Shown here: positions 1 through 15,009 of the stretch, piece by piece
How the letters are laid out: each line of letters starts with the position of its first letter
Position numbering within the stretch: the stretch's first letter is position 1
Source: Scedosporium boydii
Taxonomy: Eukaryota; Ascomycota; Sordariomycetes; Microascales; Microascaceae
Direction of reading: 5' to 3'
Length of the DNA stretch: 64,000 bases
NCBI GenBank assembly: GCA_002221725.1
Contig: NJFT01000016.1
Location: forward strand, 280,345-344,344
Position numbers and translations under genes: made by a program
Notes under the pieces: model-generated
Seen by the model: only the letters and a program-made list of their open reading frames with translations
Database searches by the model: none
Told to the model about the DNA's origin: nothing

Positions 1-3000
1 CGGTGACGGCATTGAGGGGGGAGGGGGGCCAGTTCCTAGAGGTGTTGGTGATCGGAGGAGAAAGAAGCCGGTTGGGAGAGCCGGGATTTCCGGTTTTCCT
101 TCGGGCGGGTCGGATTGGGCGTTACGCTGCGCCAGAGCTTGGTGGCATCAGCGAATCTGCTTGTAGTGTACGCGGATGCGGCACATCTTGGTTGGTGATA
201 TGCGAGTTGGACGGTGACATTCGTGATTGTGACCCTGAACGCATCACTCGAAATTTTGAGGAAACAAGACCGCACATCTTGCCCGATTCTCTCTTACAAT
301 ATGGTATGCGTACGTGTATTATGCTGTCCCTAACGGACCAATGCTTGATTCTGGAAATGAATGGCATTCTGCAGTCATCATCTTGCGACATCCGGTCCTT
401 CTTTCCCCGCTGTCAGCTTCTTGTTTCGAGCTTTCACCGACTTTCTCCTGTTAGCCAACCCAGGTGAGAACCCAAAGTGCCATCTCACACCCTACTTCGT
501 ACAAGAGGCCGCCGCCGTGCGGAGGAGGGCGATGAACTTCCTTCTGTGGGGGAACTAAATGCGACCCTCACGGGAAGACGAACTGCTGGTGGCCCCCAAT
601 CCGGAGGAGGGTTAGCTCACATTTTGTTCGCTGAGGTGACATTGGTATCTCGCATATATGCAGCATCATCGAGCCGAAATTTGGTCATTGCTCGCTACTG
701 GGCTGAGCTCTAGAGAGGATCCGGATTCTCGTTCCAGCGAGCACACGCGTACAAACATCTAGACAACCTCATATGCAGTGTCTGTGTTTGTGTCGACGTT
801 AGAAATGGAAACTGCTCCACCGTTCAATAAACGAATCGTTCTGGACTCTCCAAACAGGCCACGTCTCCAGTCCTTGCTTCGTAGACCATCACCGGACTCT
901 CCCGATATGAGCACAGGCAGAGCGCTTCGTCCCACCAAGAGAAGATTAAGATCGATATGGGTGAGGAGTCACTGCATCTGAGGCCGGAGGGACTTCAACT
1001 TCTTGCCCTGTCCAACACTTTTTTTTTTCCCCACGTCTTACATTGTCTCGGCAACCGGGGACCACCAAACCTGGGCTGATATCTCCCGTCTTGTTCTGTG
1101 TTTACTCTGCAGGTGGCTATACACAGGTGAGATAGGTCGTGCAGGAAGTAGATCGTGTAACTCCCTAGGCTTGGAGAGGAGAAACAGAAAAGAAACAGGG
1201 AGGCAAGATATGTCCTGCTGCCATACACGTACATGAACACAATAAACATGCAGTTCATAAGAAAACACCTACTAAGAAACGGCATCCAATCTCGATGGTC
1301 TGCAGGCGAATGAAACGAATCTCTGAAGTCCAAGTCCAGAGACACAATATGCAAGTCCCCAGCCCGCCAAACATCAGCGGCATCTACGGGGAAACTGAAT
1401 AAAATCATTCCCCCCAGCCTCAACTTCCTCCTGCTGTGTCACACCTCCCTTCCATCTCCTCCCCCAAAAAAGGTCCCATTCGGAAAAGAATGGGAGAAGT
1501 GAGAAGTGAGAGAAACGCACGGCGGCTCGCCGACGGCTATGGGCCCCCGTCTTCCCGAGATCCTTCGTCTCGAGCGTCCTAGGGGGGCTGGAAATAGCTT
1601 CCTTCTCGAAAGGGTTACTTTTTTATATCATTCGGAGGCTGTTGGCTGCCTCTTACTATCTAGGCAAACAGGCCGTGACGACAAGCGTTGGTTCTCCCGA
1701 CCTCTGGCTCCTCGTACCGGGGCTCTCCCGCCTGAGATGCACCAAAATATCATGGGAGTTTACAGAAATGCGGAGGATTTCAGTATCCCTTCCCGGCCGG
1801 TGCGTAAACAGGTTCTCGAGGGGGGGAAGGCTCGTCAATCCGAGAGACGCAGGCTCCCTTGGCATGTAATTGTTGTTTGCCTTGAGAAAGAAAAAAAAAA
1901 AAAAAAAGAAAAAAAAAAAAATCTCTCCACCACGTTCAGCTGAGCGGTTGGCGGCTCACCGGTAAGGGTAGGATACGTGCTTGCAAGGCAGATTATTCCG
2001 ACTCCCCGTACGACATGTACGACACCGTTATGCCCGTGTGTGAAGTGAGAAAACATTCAGCTGAGAGAATCGAAATGCAAGGGAGACCCTCACAATTCCT
2101 CCGTGGGACGCGCGTAGCCGTGGGGAGATCGGACTTCATCGTTTCCGACCTATCGTGAAAGTTGTCCCATGCGTAGGGTGAGATGGATAGCTGCGTGATG
2201 CTCCCACCAGCTGACCAAGTTTTGCTCTATCCTACGAAAAAGCCGAAGCTGAACGAGATTCCTGCATGTGCGCTGCCTCGGTCATAACGGTGAACCGGTT
2301 CCAATATTCGAACGCCGTACGACGGGTGCTGGAATGCTATGTGCGTCGTACCCGTCGTGGTGGGAACTCCACGCCGCCCGTTTGGGGTCCGCTGTTGGGG
2401 CTCCGGCCTCACCACCGTGGGCGTCTATCGACGGCAATAAATCTTCCAACGGCAAAGATCGGCGCGTCAGTCTTCTGCACCCTTCTCCGCCCCCGGTTTG
2501 AGCGCTTGACCTCATCGTTGAGCCCAGCAAAGCTCGAATTGTATCGATCCTCGTGAGGGATGGGCCCCAGGCCCCGTTCATCTTCCGGACTCTGAGGGAC
2601 CGAAACAACAAGTTCGACTCGAGACTCCAAGTCCTCACTCTCCTTCATCGTGCCCCCCTTCCCTTTCCAAAACTAGGCAGACGCTTCCACAAGAAGCAAC
2701 TTCCCGAAACTCTGTCCCTCCATCCTCTTCCCCCCCTTCTCACAGCTGAACCGAGACATCGTCATTATCTGCCTAGAAATCAAAAGAAAAATACTGAACT
2801 CTCATTTCGAACCATTCAATGCACCGGACATGACCCGCAGTAGCCTGTGTCAAGTCCTGGGATGCCACGCCTTGGTCCCGTAGAGAATCCTCAGTTAAAA
2901 GAAACACGTCCAACGTCGAACATGTCTCGGCTTCCAACCATCAAATAGTCCCCTCGCCCCAACCCCCCCAAGTTCAAGACAAACCAAAACATTCCCCCTC

Positions 3001-3677
3001 ACCTTGGGCGAAGAATATGGAGGCCCATCAAAATTTTCGATCCCAGCCGTTTGAAATAATCTGAACCAAGTTCCCACTTTTCCCACGACCGATCTTGGAA
3101 TGTATGGTAAATATTCACGGTGAACTGCTTGGACAGGTGCGGTACTCTGTGAATCAAGCAAGACAGGCAAGTCTCTGTTGATTGTGCCAAGTTTCTATTC
3201 ATCTCTATGCGTAAAATCTGGTAATGATCGGCTATCCTGATCTATATTGGCATTGATGTTATGTCTTTCGATCAGACAGTCTCAAAGGATTCGGTATTCA
3301 TAACGCCCCCAAACATTGAACTGTAGCAAACGAGGACGTACCATCGCGTGTCTGCCTCATATCGGTGACTCAATAGGATTCCCCCTTCCCCTGTTTGACA
3401 CGGACATGGGCGGAGGCATCAACTGGTCGTCTGGGAGTCAATCCCAGAGAGGGCCACAGCAGCTCATGGATCCATCCCATCTTGATACCGATCATTTCAA
3501 TCCTGACCCTGGAAAAAAAAAATCTATTCTTGGGGACCTTGGACGATCGGCTTTCTTGTCGTCTAGACCCTTCTCACCCTCCCCCATCTCATAAAGCGTT
3601 GGCGTAGCTAGGAACAGTACAAAGTTAGGAGGAGCTGCAGTCATCACGTAATCCGAGTTTCAACTGCAGTATATTCG
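1..3677. other. Region without a supportable gene
   Basis: This lies downstream of the Prp4 gene. Open frames occur on both strands, the longest about 150 codons, but none shows a recognisable domain, a coherent exon chain or the C-ending codon bias of the real genes. A 79-codon ATG frame on the minus strand (2409-2648) is the least unlikely candidate, but I recognise nothing in it. The stretch also holds a long A-rich tract near 1.9 kb. I see no tRNA or transposon terminal repeat. Confidence 0.6.
1891..1920. repeat. Poly(A) tract with one interruption
   Basis: A run of 17 A is followed by a single G and 12 more A. It sits in the gene-free 5' portion of the window. It may be a simple homopolymer or the relic of a retroposed A-tail. 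No coding sequence or target-site duplication is visible beside it. Confidence 0.9.
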
Positions 3678-6959
<3,282 letters not shown>

Positions 6960-7687
6960 CCTACCAAGAGAAGAAAAGGCGACGATGGTAGGTACCAAGG
7001 TAATACAGTGCTGGGCGATCCGAACAAAGAGGACAAGCCTCGAAAATCTTTTATTGCGATGAGAGAGCCAAGAAGTGTTAGTCCAAGAGCCCGCGGCAGA
7101 TAAAAAGAAAGACGATCAGCAGGAAATTGGTGCGAACCGGATCGCTTCAGCCAGACGGTCTCAAGGGGTTCATGTCACGTCACGAGGGAGTGTTTCTAGG
7201 CAGTCGCGAAGAGGTCGGACAAGTGTGTTCGATCGAATTGAGAAAGACGGAAATTGACGGAGAAGGGAAAATGTAGGGATGTCGAGGGGCGAAGAAGTCG
7301 CAAAGGGGATGATCCTGATATCGTATCAGATTGTGCTTCGATGTTGATGGGTTTAGTTGCCTTCGTCATTTCTTCGGCATCTGGGAAAAAGAGGGAACGA
7401 AAAATGGAGAAGGAGCGATATCAACAGCCAATAGGAGAATATTTCTGATAAATGCATACTTGTACTGAGGTAATGATGGATACAAAACTATCGGTTCATT
7501 TCAAAGTCGGTGAATGCGGGGCAAATAATTCTGCCAGAGTCCCCCACTTGGTCAGATTCAGAATCCTGGCGGCTAATCCATTGTCCAGCGCATGCTTCTC
7601 TTTGATCTTTCTCTCCCAGGAGCAGTGTTGTAGTTTTCCTGAAGATTTTTTTTTCCCCTTTTCCGCATATCTGATCAAGAAAGCAAA
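6960..7687. promoter_or_regulatory. Divergent promoter, prp4 / TMA7
   Basis: This is the shared upstream region of two housekeeping genes read away from each other. A CCAAT pentamer lies at 7428-7432, about 255 bp before the TMA7 start. Pyrimidine-rich sequence precedes the TMA7 ATG, as is common for fungal translation genes. No TATA box is obvious. The promoter role is inferred from gene orientation. Confidence 0.5.
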
Positions 7688-8042
7688 ATGGGTGGCGCGG
7701 ACAGACAAGGTGAGTTTCTGCCCCGGAATTACAGTCTCTTTTCCCAAGACATCGGAGAGCTGGCTAACGAGTCTCTCAATCAGGTGGCAAAGTCAAGCCT
7801 CTCAAGGCCCCCAAGAAGGCCCAGAAGGACCTCGACGACGACGATCGTGCGTTCCTCGAGAAGAAGAAGGCCGGTATGTCGAAAGCTACCTATTCATAAG
7901 CGGAGTGGATGTCAATTTTAGGAGTGCTAGTTCTGACGGCTTTACAGAGGAGAAGGCTCGCAAGGAGATGGCGGCCAAGGCGGGAGGCAAGGGACCCTTG
8001 AACACCGGTTCTCAGGGTATCAAGAAGAGCGGCAAGAAATAG
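7688..8042 (+). CDS. TMA7: Translation machinery-associated protein 7
   Basis: This is a small ribosome-associated protein of the Tma7/CCDC72 family, about 64 residues in yeast. Three exons (7688-7709, 7784-7873, 7948-8042) encode 68 residues. The first exon carries only seven codons and one base. The N-terminus GGKVKPLKAPKK, the central Asp run DLDDDD, the FLEKKKA segment and the basic C-terminus GIKKSGKK are the conserved family landmarks. Both introns are 74 bp with consensus donors (GTGAGT, GTATGT), and phases join cleanly. The protein is highly charged, with no membrane segment or signal peptide. Its family is linked to ribosomes and translation, but its exact role is not settled. I am confident of the family because the whole length matches. 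Confidence 0.9.
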
Positions 8043-8483
8043 TCAAACTCTCGGGAGATATGCGACGATACGATACGACCACGAAAGAAGAATGGACTCT
8101 GCGTGTGAGGCGTTCCAGCGATCTGCCTACGTTTCTAGCTACTCTTCCTGCTGCATTTACAAGTCACCTTGAAAACAGAATACCAATACCATATCTATAC
8201 CGACATTTCCCTCCTGCAACGTGTTTTCGTTAAGCATTAGCCCTGTGCCACTTGCCAGGGTCTCAGATTGTTGGAGGCTGGCAGAACCTCGGATGAAAAA
8301 AATGCGCTCTTCTTGTAACCAGTATGAAGTTCACGGTTGTTGGGGTTTTCCTGATTGATGTGCCTTTTACGAAGTACATCGTTTCATGGTCTCAACTGCG
8401 ACCATCTCAAGGCCCAGGCAGTCCAGATTTCGGCTGACAACTTGAATACAAGTCCTGTCCTCCGGCAGGCATTCATCTTTCAT
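8043..8483. other. Convergent 3' intergenic region, TMA7 / MCT carrier
   Basis: About 440 bp separates two genes whose 3' ends face each other. It presumably holds both 3' untranslated regions. I see no open frame, RNA gene or repeat of note. Confidence 0.6.
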
Positions 8484-10383
8484 TCAGACTTTCTTCACCT
8501 GGACTGAACCGTGGTAGAGTATGGGAAATACTCGAGAGTATCCACCTTGGCCCAATGTCGACGAGCTCCCCATTTCATCGCCAAGACCCGACGTGCGTGA
8601 AGGCAGGCACTGCTCAGTAATCGTCACTTGGTGTAGCTTGAGAGCTCGAAGTAACCATACTAGTCATGTATTAGTAGCTAATCCTCCGGCGTAACGGTGG
8701 GATCCCTGTTCATACCTGAAATAAATGCAGCAAAGTACATAAAGCCTACGAACAGTTGTACACCAAGATAGGGGTAGGTAATATCGTCAGTTTTCAAAGA
8801 CACTGCAATCGGCTCGCCAAAGGTGGTAGGGAAAACGAGGACCAGCCAGAATATCGATAAAGCTGATTGAAAGGTTATCGGATGGTCTGGAGAAGGGAGA
8901 GAAGAAAGGATCGGCAATTCTGACCTGAGGGAAGTGTCTGTAGACCTATTACTTCCGCCCCGACTGGCGCGACGGTGGTCCACATACTACTGGCGAACAC
9001 GCCGAATAGTGTGTACACGATAGTACCCGCAAACGACCTACCGGCGAGCGTCCAAACAAGAAGGGTAGAAATACTGGCGATGAAAGTGCTAATGCCGGCG
9101 ACGTTTAATCTGCCATATCGATCACTAGCCAAACCAAGAAGAGGTCGCCCAACCGCTTGAGATACTATAGAAAGAGGCTTAGCTTCAGGACCCTGACCGG
9201 ATTTCACAGGGACAGACAGTTGAAAATGGCATTGGCAATCGAGCCCTGTTGAGAAGTAAGACCCATAGTTTGTGCAAAATCCGACATGGAGAAAATGGTA
9301 ATGCCGAAGCCGAACTGCGAGAAGAAGCCCCAGGCTAGAAAAAGGCAGAACTCGGGCCGTTTAAAGAGTACCACATGGAACCCTTTGTGAATGGAGCCAA
9401 CGGCGTGATTGCGGTCTTTGAGGAATAGAGCAGATAAGCCGTTGACGCCAAACGAGACAAAGGCAAGAATGCGAAAAGCCCATGACACCCCTAAAGAATC
9501 GATCATGCGGTGGACAGTTAGTGAGTAGATGAGGCCGCCACTCCCCGAGCCAGCGGTGGTCAGGGCCACTGCAAAGGAACGCCGTGCAACAAACCATTGC
9601 GGAGCAATGGCGACGGTGACATTAACAATCAAACCCACACCGGCGCCGAATACGAAACCTTGTGACAGCACTAGGTGCCAGATCTTGGTACTGAAGGAAG
9701 CGGCTATGAGTCCGCCTCTTTTACCACAGTTAGAGTAGATCACGTAGTATAGAATATGTTTAAAGCTCACGCCTGAATAACTACCCCAATTAGAACCGTG
9801 GGTCTCGTCCCGATCCAAGGGCTCAGGCGAGTGGCAACTGGGGCGACAAGGAGAGCTGATAACTGTTAACGTCCGCTTTTGAAAAGTTCGCTTGGGTTTT
9901 ATATCTACGACATGGCCGGTGCTGGGTATGCTACTACACATACCTATCGAGAAGGATAAACCGGCCACGAAAGCCAGAGTCAGTGGGTCTGGATCTTTGA
10001 ACTCCCCCGAGTGAAGAAAATAGCCCAGGAACACAGAGTATGACTAGGACGAAGAACTTTAGTTTCGACTTTCCGGCAATGTCCAGTATGAGAACATACT
10101 CCGATCAAGCCCCAGGTGTGGGCGTTGATTAAAAATACTAGGACAACTATGACCCTATGCATAGGCTTAGACTTCAGTTTGAACCCCACGAAGGCCGTTT
10201 GGGTGTCAAGGGGATTCACCATCCATATCTTAGTTCCGCTTGAGGATCTGATTTGAGATCTGTGGCTGTCTGAGCTTCGGGCTCTTCCGCTATAACCGAT
10301 GCCGGGTGAGGGCTCAAAGTCTTGTTGGAAAGTCCGGATACTTTCTCTGATGGTGTTTGGGAGAAGAGATGAGTAGCAGCCAT
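8484..10383 (-). CDS. MFS transporter, monocarboxylate-permease (MCT) type
   Basis: This is a plasma-membrane carrier of the fungal MCT-like branch of the major facilitator superfamily; its substrate cannot be read from sequence. Eight exons (10383-10220, 10154-10100, 10043-9944, 9855-9771, 9717-9218, 9164-8925, 8862-8716, 8659-8484) give 488 residues, normal for the family, and every junction keeps phase. A hydrophilic N-terminus of about 60 residues leads into the first helix (VIVVLVFLINAHTWGLIG). The loop after helix 2 and the second-half motif (GRPLLGLASDRYGR) are typical of MFS carriers. The last intron (8660-8715) was accepted because the next exon supplies WLLRALKL, the usual end of helix 12 in this group. 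Without splicing the protein ends after 11 different residues at 8678. The gene lies beside a broken hydrolase and an amidase, suggesting uptake of a small organic acid or amide-derived compound (inference). Confidence 0.85.
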
Positions 10384-11231
10384 GGCGTGAAAATGATCAG
10401 TAGTGCGGTCTGTTAGTAGTGTAGTATAAATAGGGAGCAGTAGTAAAATTTCACTTATACACCTCACAAAGAAAGTCCGATGGTGTCTAGATCCAAGTAG
10501 AGCGGATGGGAAAATATGAAAGGTTTTCATCATGGCCACTTTGTTCTTCTACGGTCGTATGGTAGCGCCGTCACTGTTGGTTGATATCAACACAGAGACA
10601 ATAGTCGAGGAACATTACAAATCCCGAAGCAATCGGCGAGCACTTGATCCACAATCACCGAGTCGGATCCGGTCTCTCAATTCGTAAGGGGGATCGAGCA
10701 GAGTCTGCGTCTGAAGTGCACTTCACGCAGTAGCGTGAATGCAATCCGGGTTCCACTCCTACCGAGCGTTGGAGGATAGAATCTAGATCGTAACATGTGG
10801 GTCTTGTCAGTCAGGGGAGAGCTTGAGGCGGTATTATTAAACAAGAGACATGAGGGCCCCAGTTCATTAACCGTTTTTGGATTTTTGGATTAGTGAACAA
10901 TTGAACGGCAACTACGACCGAGGCAGAGTACTTCGTATCCATCAATTGTATTAACGTATGATATTGTTGATTCGCACTGTCTAGCCTTCATGAATTGACA
11001 CGCCTTGTATGTATAGCCTCGCTAGTTTCTCTCTCCCTGTGTGTCTCTCCAATGGCTCGGCTTAAATTGTGTCAAAACACACTTTTGACATAATTGATTC
11101 GCTCTCGTTACTTGTCTGTCCTAATTTTATGCATTAGAGTTTGCGAAAGTATACAAAACCTATCTGTTTATATCTCTATAAGCAATGATGCGATCGTAAA
11201 AGGTTGAAGGCTAGCCCGGCTGCTCTATTTT
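10384..11231. other. Intergenic region upstream of the MCT carrier
   Basis: The first part is the promoter of the minus-strand MCT carrier. The rest, from about 10.9 to 11.23 kb, is noticeably AT-richer than the neighbouring genes and runs into the decayed hydrolase. I see no frame with family motifs. The local base composition fits a region no longer under coding constraint. Confidence 0.5.
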
Positions 11232-11904
11232 CTATCTCTCTCTCTTTTTTAACTTTTTTTCTGTTTTATATTTTGAACCTATTTCCATAACCAGTAGCTT
11301 TTTTCGTTCTCTATTTTTCGTATGAAAGGTTTCCACCCTTTTATTCCCAGCCGACCTAGATCGCTTCCGCCCTCCGGGAACCAGCCAACACACATGATCT
11401 GCAATACCCTCCTCCGCAAAGACCTTCAGCTGTTGCCCATCCTGAGTAAAGTGACGCCATGATTCATAATGAATAGGCACCAGAACATCTGCACCAATCC
11501 CGCGGAATAGCTGTGCCGCCTCTTTGCCGCCCATGGTAATCCGAAACGGCTCCTCGCGTCCTGCGATTGGGAATCTCGCGTCACCTAAATCCATCAAAGC
11601 AGCTGCAACGTGGAATTTCTTGCCAATATCGTAGTGTTCCGGCATAAGAACAGTGTCTCCAGTAAAGTAGATGACGTTAGGGCGGCCAATCGGGGGTTGT
11701 GCCGAAGTTCTTGTTGCGGATGATGAACCCAATGACTTCACCGCCAGGAAGATGAGTGCGTGGAACACCGGTAATCATCTGCCACTCAACTCCATGAAGG
11801 TTGAGAGTTAAAGTCGGTCCTAGATATGAACCGGAACTGCACCAGTCCGGGTCTTCAAAGGACGATAAGAATAGGGGCTCGCCTTGAAGATAGAGACTCC
11901 ACAA
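11232..11904 (-). pseudogene. Metallo-beta-lactamase-fold (UlaG-like) hydrolase, broken
   Basis: The C-terminal half of a Zn-dependent hydrolase of the beta-lactamase superfamily-2 type is clear, but split over two frames. The upstream frame carries TLTLNLHGVEWQMITG, then THLPGGEVIGFI. The downstream frame carries GRPNVIYFTGDTV, FHVAAALMDLGDAR, ITMGGKEAAQLFR, GADVLVPIHYESW and WLVPGG. They meet at a run of five C (read on the minus strand; 11692-11696). Four C would restore one frame, so a 1-nt insertion is the simplest reading. The N-terminal half with the HxHxDH-type metal site is not visible upstream, so the relic also appears truncated. After WLVPGG, where relatives normally end, the frame runs on for about 45 Lys/Arg-rich residues to 11232, suggesting loss of the original stop. 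Alternatives are an assembly error in the C run plus unrecognised upstream exons. Confidence 0.7.
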
Positions 11905-12329
11905 CGTCTACAGTAGACATTACTCCAAACGCTGTGGCAAAGGCACTAGGGCCAATGAGTGTTCCTCTGCGGGGGCAAGACACCTCTTGGAGATGAGGCC
12001 TACGCAAGTGGAAAGTGATTAGTCCGTCGGAGAACTAGCCAGCGCTGGGCTTTGGAGAGAAAACATACTCCCCTGAATGTTCTCATTAGTTTGGCCCTCA
12101 AGTTGTTGCGGCAGCATCTTAGGCTGTTCCTTGCACCGTTTTAACTGGTTAAATCCTGATAGTGCTAATGAGGAGGCACTTGACACAAAAACCTTTAAAG
12201 GGTCAATGGATTTTATTTTGACTTAAGGACTACTCGGAAAGCCATATATCGGAGATATCCAAAGGATTACTCGAGCGGAGTAGCTCCTGGAGAATAGCCA
12301 ACTAGCCCCTATATCATCTTTGTTCCGAA
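11905..12329. other. Remnant region between the hydrolase relic and the amidase
   Basis: This is where the missing N-terminal half of the hydrolase should lie, but I see no HxHxDH-like motif in any minus-strand frame. A short minus-strand frame starting at an ATG at 12117 runs 16 codons into a GTATGT donor, and a branch-like GACTAAT plus an AG acceptor follow near 12000. The joined product is unrecognisable. The amidase 3' untranslated region occupies the right edge. Confidence 0.4.
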
Positions 12330-14159
12330 TCATCCCCGAACAATCTTGGAGACCATGTCCGTGGCCGCAACAACTCTCTCATCGCGGAAATGCTTTCCAA
12401 CAATTTGAAGGGAAATTGGAGCACCAGCAAATGTTTCAGGGACATCTACCATCGCAGTTTCAGCCTATGCCCTTTGGAGACACAGATGGGAACGGGAAAC
12501 TTACACTTGGAATACTCCCGCTGCTCCGCTGCAGAACGAGGCTTATACTCCGTATCGGCAACGTCAATTTTGGGATCGGATTTCAACCCCGTCGGGAATA
12601 CGGCGGCAGGCTGGTCGAGAGCGTTCCAGATTGAAGTGTAGTGGAAATACTGTCCACCCCCGAGCGTTGAAGCAGGGCCCATGTATGCAGGGCACAGGAT
12701 AAAGTCAACGCCGCGGTCCGTCATAGCCTTGTGATAACTTTGAACTCATTAGCACTGCATCACCCTCAAAGAGTGGTAACTTACGCCTCCCTGTAGTTTT
12801 CTCGCCTCACGTTCATTTCCCAGTTCTCTGCCAGGGATAGTGGTTCAGGTTTGGCAAGACCGAATGCCCAGGTCGTCAGGAAATCGATAGGCTCTCCTCC
12901 CTCAGCCAGGATATCTTTCTGCGTCTTGGCTGCATCAGGGAAATAGAGGGCGGAAAGGATGTCGAAGCCCTCTTGGTGGTTAAGAGGAGCCCAGTCGACG
13001 ACCTTAACACCGGCTCCCTTCAGTTTGGCCTCGGCATACTTCAAGGCGCGCAGAACTGGTGGGTAAGGGCGCATGATTCTGGTTTAGTGTTAGTTGGCAA
13101 AATTCAACCTTTGGCAGAGTCGAGGGCTTACTCGTCATCCCAAATGATGCCAATGGTGACCTCATGAGGTTGAATATGAGTCGGCTTCCACTCCAGCGGA
13201 ACCAGTGACGTCTCTTCCTCCCAAGGCTCAGCGTCGAGGAGGGCCTGCTGGAAGAGATTGATATCCGCGAGGCTGTTCGCCAATGGCCCGATGATACAGC
13301 GGATGCTCTCATTGCCAGAACCAGCCAGGATGACGCCCTTGTATGGGTTACGGAGGGCAGTGGTGCGAAGACCATAGACACCGCAGAAAGCAGCCGGGAT
13401 TCTGACAGAGCCTCCAATGTCAGTTCCAATGCCAATGGCGGAGCAGCGGAGACCCAGCGCAGCACCCTCGCCACCGCTTGAGCCGCCAGATGTGAGCTTG
13501 CGGTTGTATGGGTTGCATGTCGCGCCATAAATGGGATTGCTGCAGTCCATGTGCTGTCCCATGATGAGCAATTGTTTTCATAATTCGGGAATTTTTGAGG
13601 GGCTTACCATCAAGCTCTGTGGCTCGTTTGTTCGGACGTGAAAGATGGCACCAGCTTTCCCCAGAATTCGGATGATCAATGCATCCTCTTCGGCAATCTT
13701 GTCGGTCCAAGCAACGTATCCAGTATGGCAGATGCGGCCTTTCAACCCAACATGCTCCTTTACAGAGATGGGAACACCATGCAAAGGCCCCACGAGCTTT
13801 CCAGTAGACTTGAAATGCTCATCAAGCTTCTGTGCAGCGTCGAGGGACTCTTGGACCAGGAATTCAGTGGCAAAGTTGGTAAGTTGGTGGCCAACGTGAG
13901 CGCGTTTGAGAAACGCAGTGACGGTTTCAACGGCAGTCAGGGTGCCCGCTCCCATCTGAGCGACCAGGTCAGTGGCATCGGTCCTGGTGATTTCCAACTC
14001 TCGAGGAGTCAGCAGCTTGCATGAATCAATAAAGGTTGAGACATCGAGTTGCTCTGGGGGTGGGAGGTCCTGAGGGGACAAGAGCCACTCTGGATTCATC
14101 GAATCTTTCAGAATCTTTCGACATCTTTCAGCTTTGACTTCCCAGTCAGCAGGAGCCAT
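12330..14159 (-). CDS. Amidase (amidase-signature family, AmdS-like)
   Basis: This enzyme hydrolyses carboxamides to acid and ammonia with the Ser-cisSer-Lys triad of the amidase-signature family. It is probably cytosolic, as no signal peptide is seen. Five exons (14159-13608, 13553-13132, 13078-12785, 12737-12505, 12445-12330) encode 538 residues, the usual size of fungal acetamidase-like and general amidases. The triad is Lys134 in GVPISVKEHVGLKG, cis-Ser209 in TSGGSSGGEGA and nucleophile Ser233 in GIGTDIGGSVRIPAAF. The N-terminus WEVKAERCRKILKDS and the C-terminus GAPISLQIVG are also typical. Introns are 47-59 bp. All catalytic residues are intact, so the gene looks functional, unlike the neighbouring hydrolase. 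The start is the ATG nearest the conserved N-terminus. A poly(A)-rich leader precedes it. The gene is divergent from an MFS carrier across 850 bp. The substrate is unknown. Confidence 0.93.
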
Positions 14160-15009
14160 GGTCAGGGTGATTTTGATTGATGTTTGAAAAAAAAAAGAGA
14201 AAAAAAATGGGAAGAAGAAAGGGATGGGCAGTTGAGTAGTACGTGAAGAGGTTAATGGGCCGGTTGCTGGATATGTGAACCTCACCTGGCACAGAGGACT
14301 CGGGGGCTGCTTTTATAATCCCCAAGAGAAACCTAGAAGTGTCAACCTCCGCAATCCGTGATGCATGATCCGCTGTTTTCACCCACAGTTCATGGAGTAT
14401 GTGCATTCTTGGTGATCGAGCCTCCCCCGCAGTCCATACTTGAAGCTATTCTCCCGCCTGAGCTCGTCCTGGCCTGGTTAGAACCTCCCCCCAACTCCCC
14501 CCCTTCCCCCCCAGATGGAATTCCTCAGTTGGGCATATCGCGTCTATCTTTTCGCAATTCCCATTGATTGGCCGGAACGAGTCTCGCTATTTGCAAGGAT
14601 TGGCCCATGTTTCGTTATTCATTGCGATTGGTCCGTTCACTAGGGCCGTTGAGCAACCACCATCCCCGCGAGTATCCTTGTCAGAGGGTCCTTGGGACGA
14701 ACTAATTCTCGCAATACGATGTGAGTGGCCGGGATTCCACCACCTTCATTGATCAACAGCAACCGATAACGTAGATTAGCCATGGACGGGGGAATGGGGT
14801 TGGCCGGTCCGTGTTCAAGGTGCGGTCTGTTCTATCAATGTTAAAACCATCGTCAACTCGCTCGGCATAATACTTATTTATACCACAGCCTCGTCGGTCG
14901 TCAATCTCCAAATGGCTGACAGTAGTCCTGGCTCTCTCACAGTCTTACCCTTGTCTCGTTTGACTCCTAGCAAATATCACCCCCGGAATAAACACTTCAG
15001 CACTTCGAC
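14160..15009. promoter_or_regulatory. Divergent promoter, amidase / MFS carrier
   Basis: This 850-bp region is shared by the amidase and the MFS carrier. It holds three exact TGGCCGG motifs (14569-14575, 14726-14732, 14801-14807). Several ATTGG elements (inverted CCAAT) occur, the first overlapping the first TGGCCGG. CGG half-sites are the usual core of Zn2Cys6 regulators, and such a regulator lies 2.8 kb downstream of the carrier start. Binding by that regulator is only an inference. Confidence 0.45.
14875..14882 (+). promoter_or_regulatory. Probable TATA box of the MFS carrier
   Basis: The octamer TATTTATA lies about 130 bp before the ATG at 15010, a reasonable distance for a fungal TATA-containing, inducible promoter. 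The assignment rests on sequence and position only. Confidence 0.4.
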
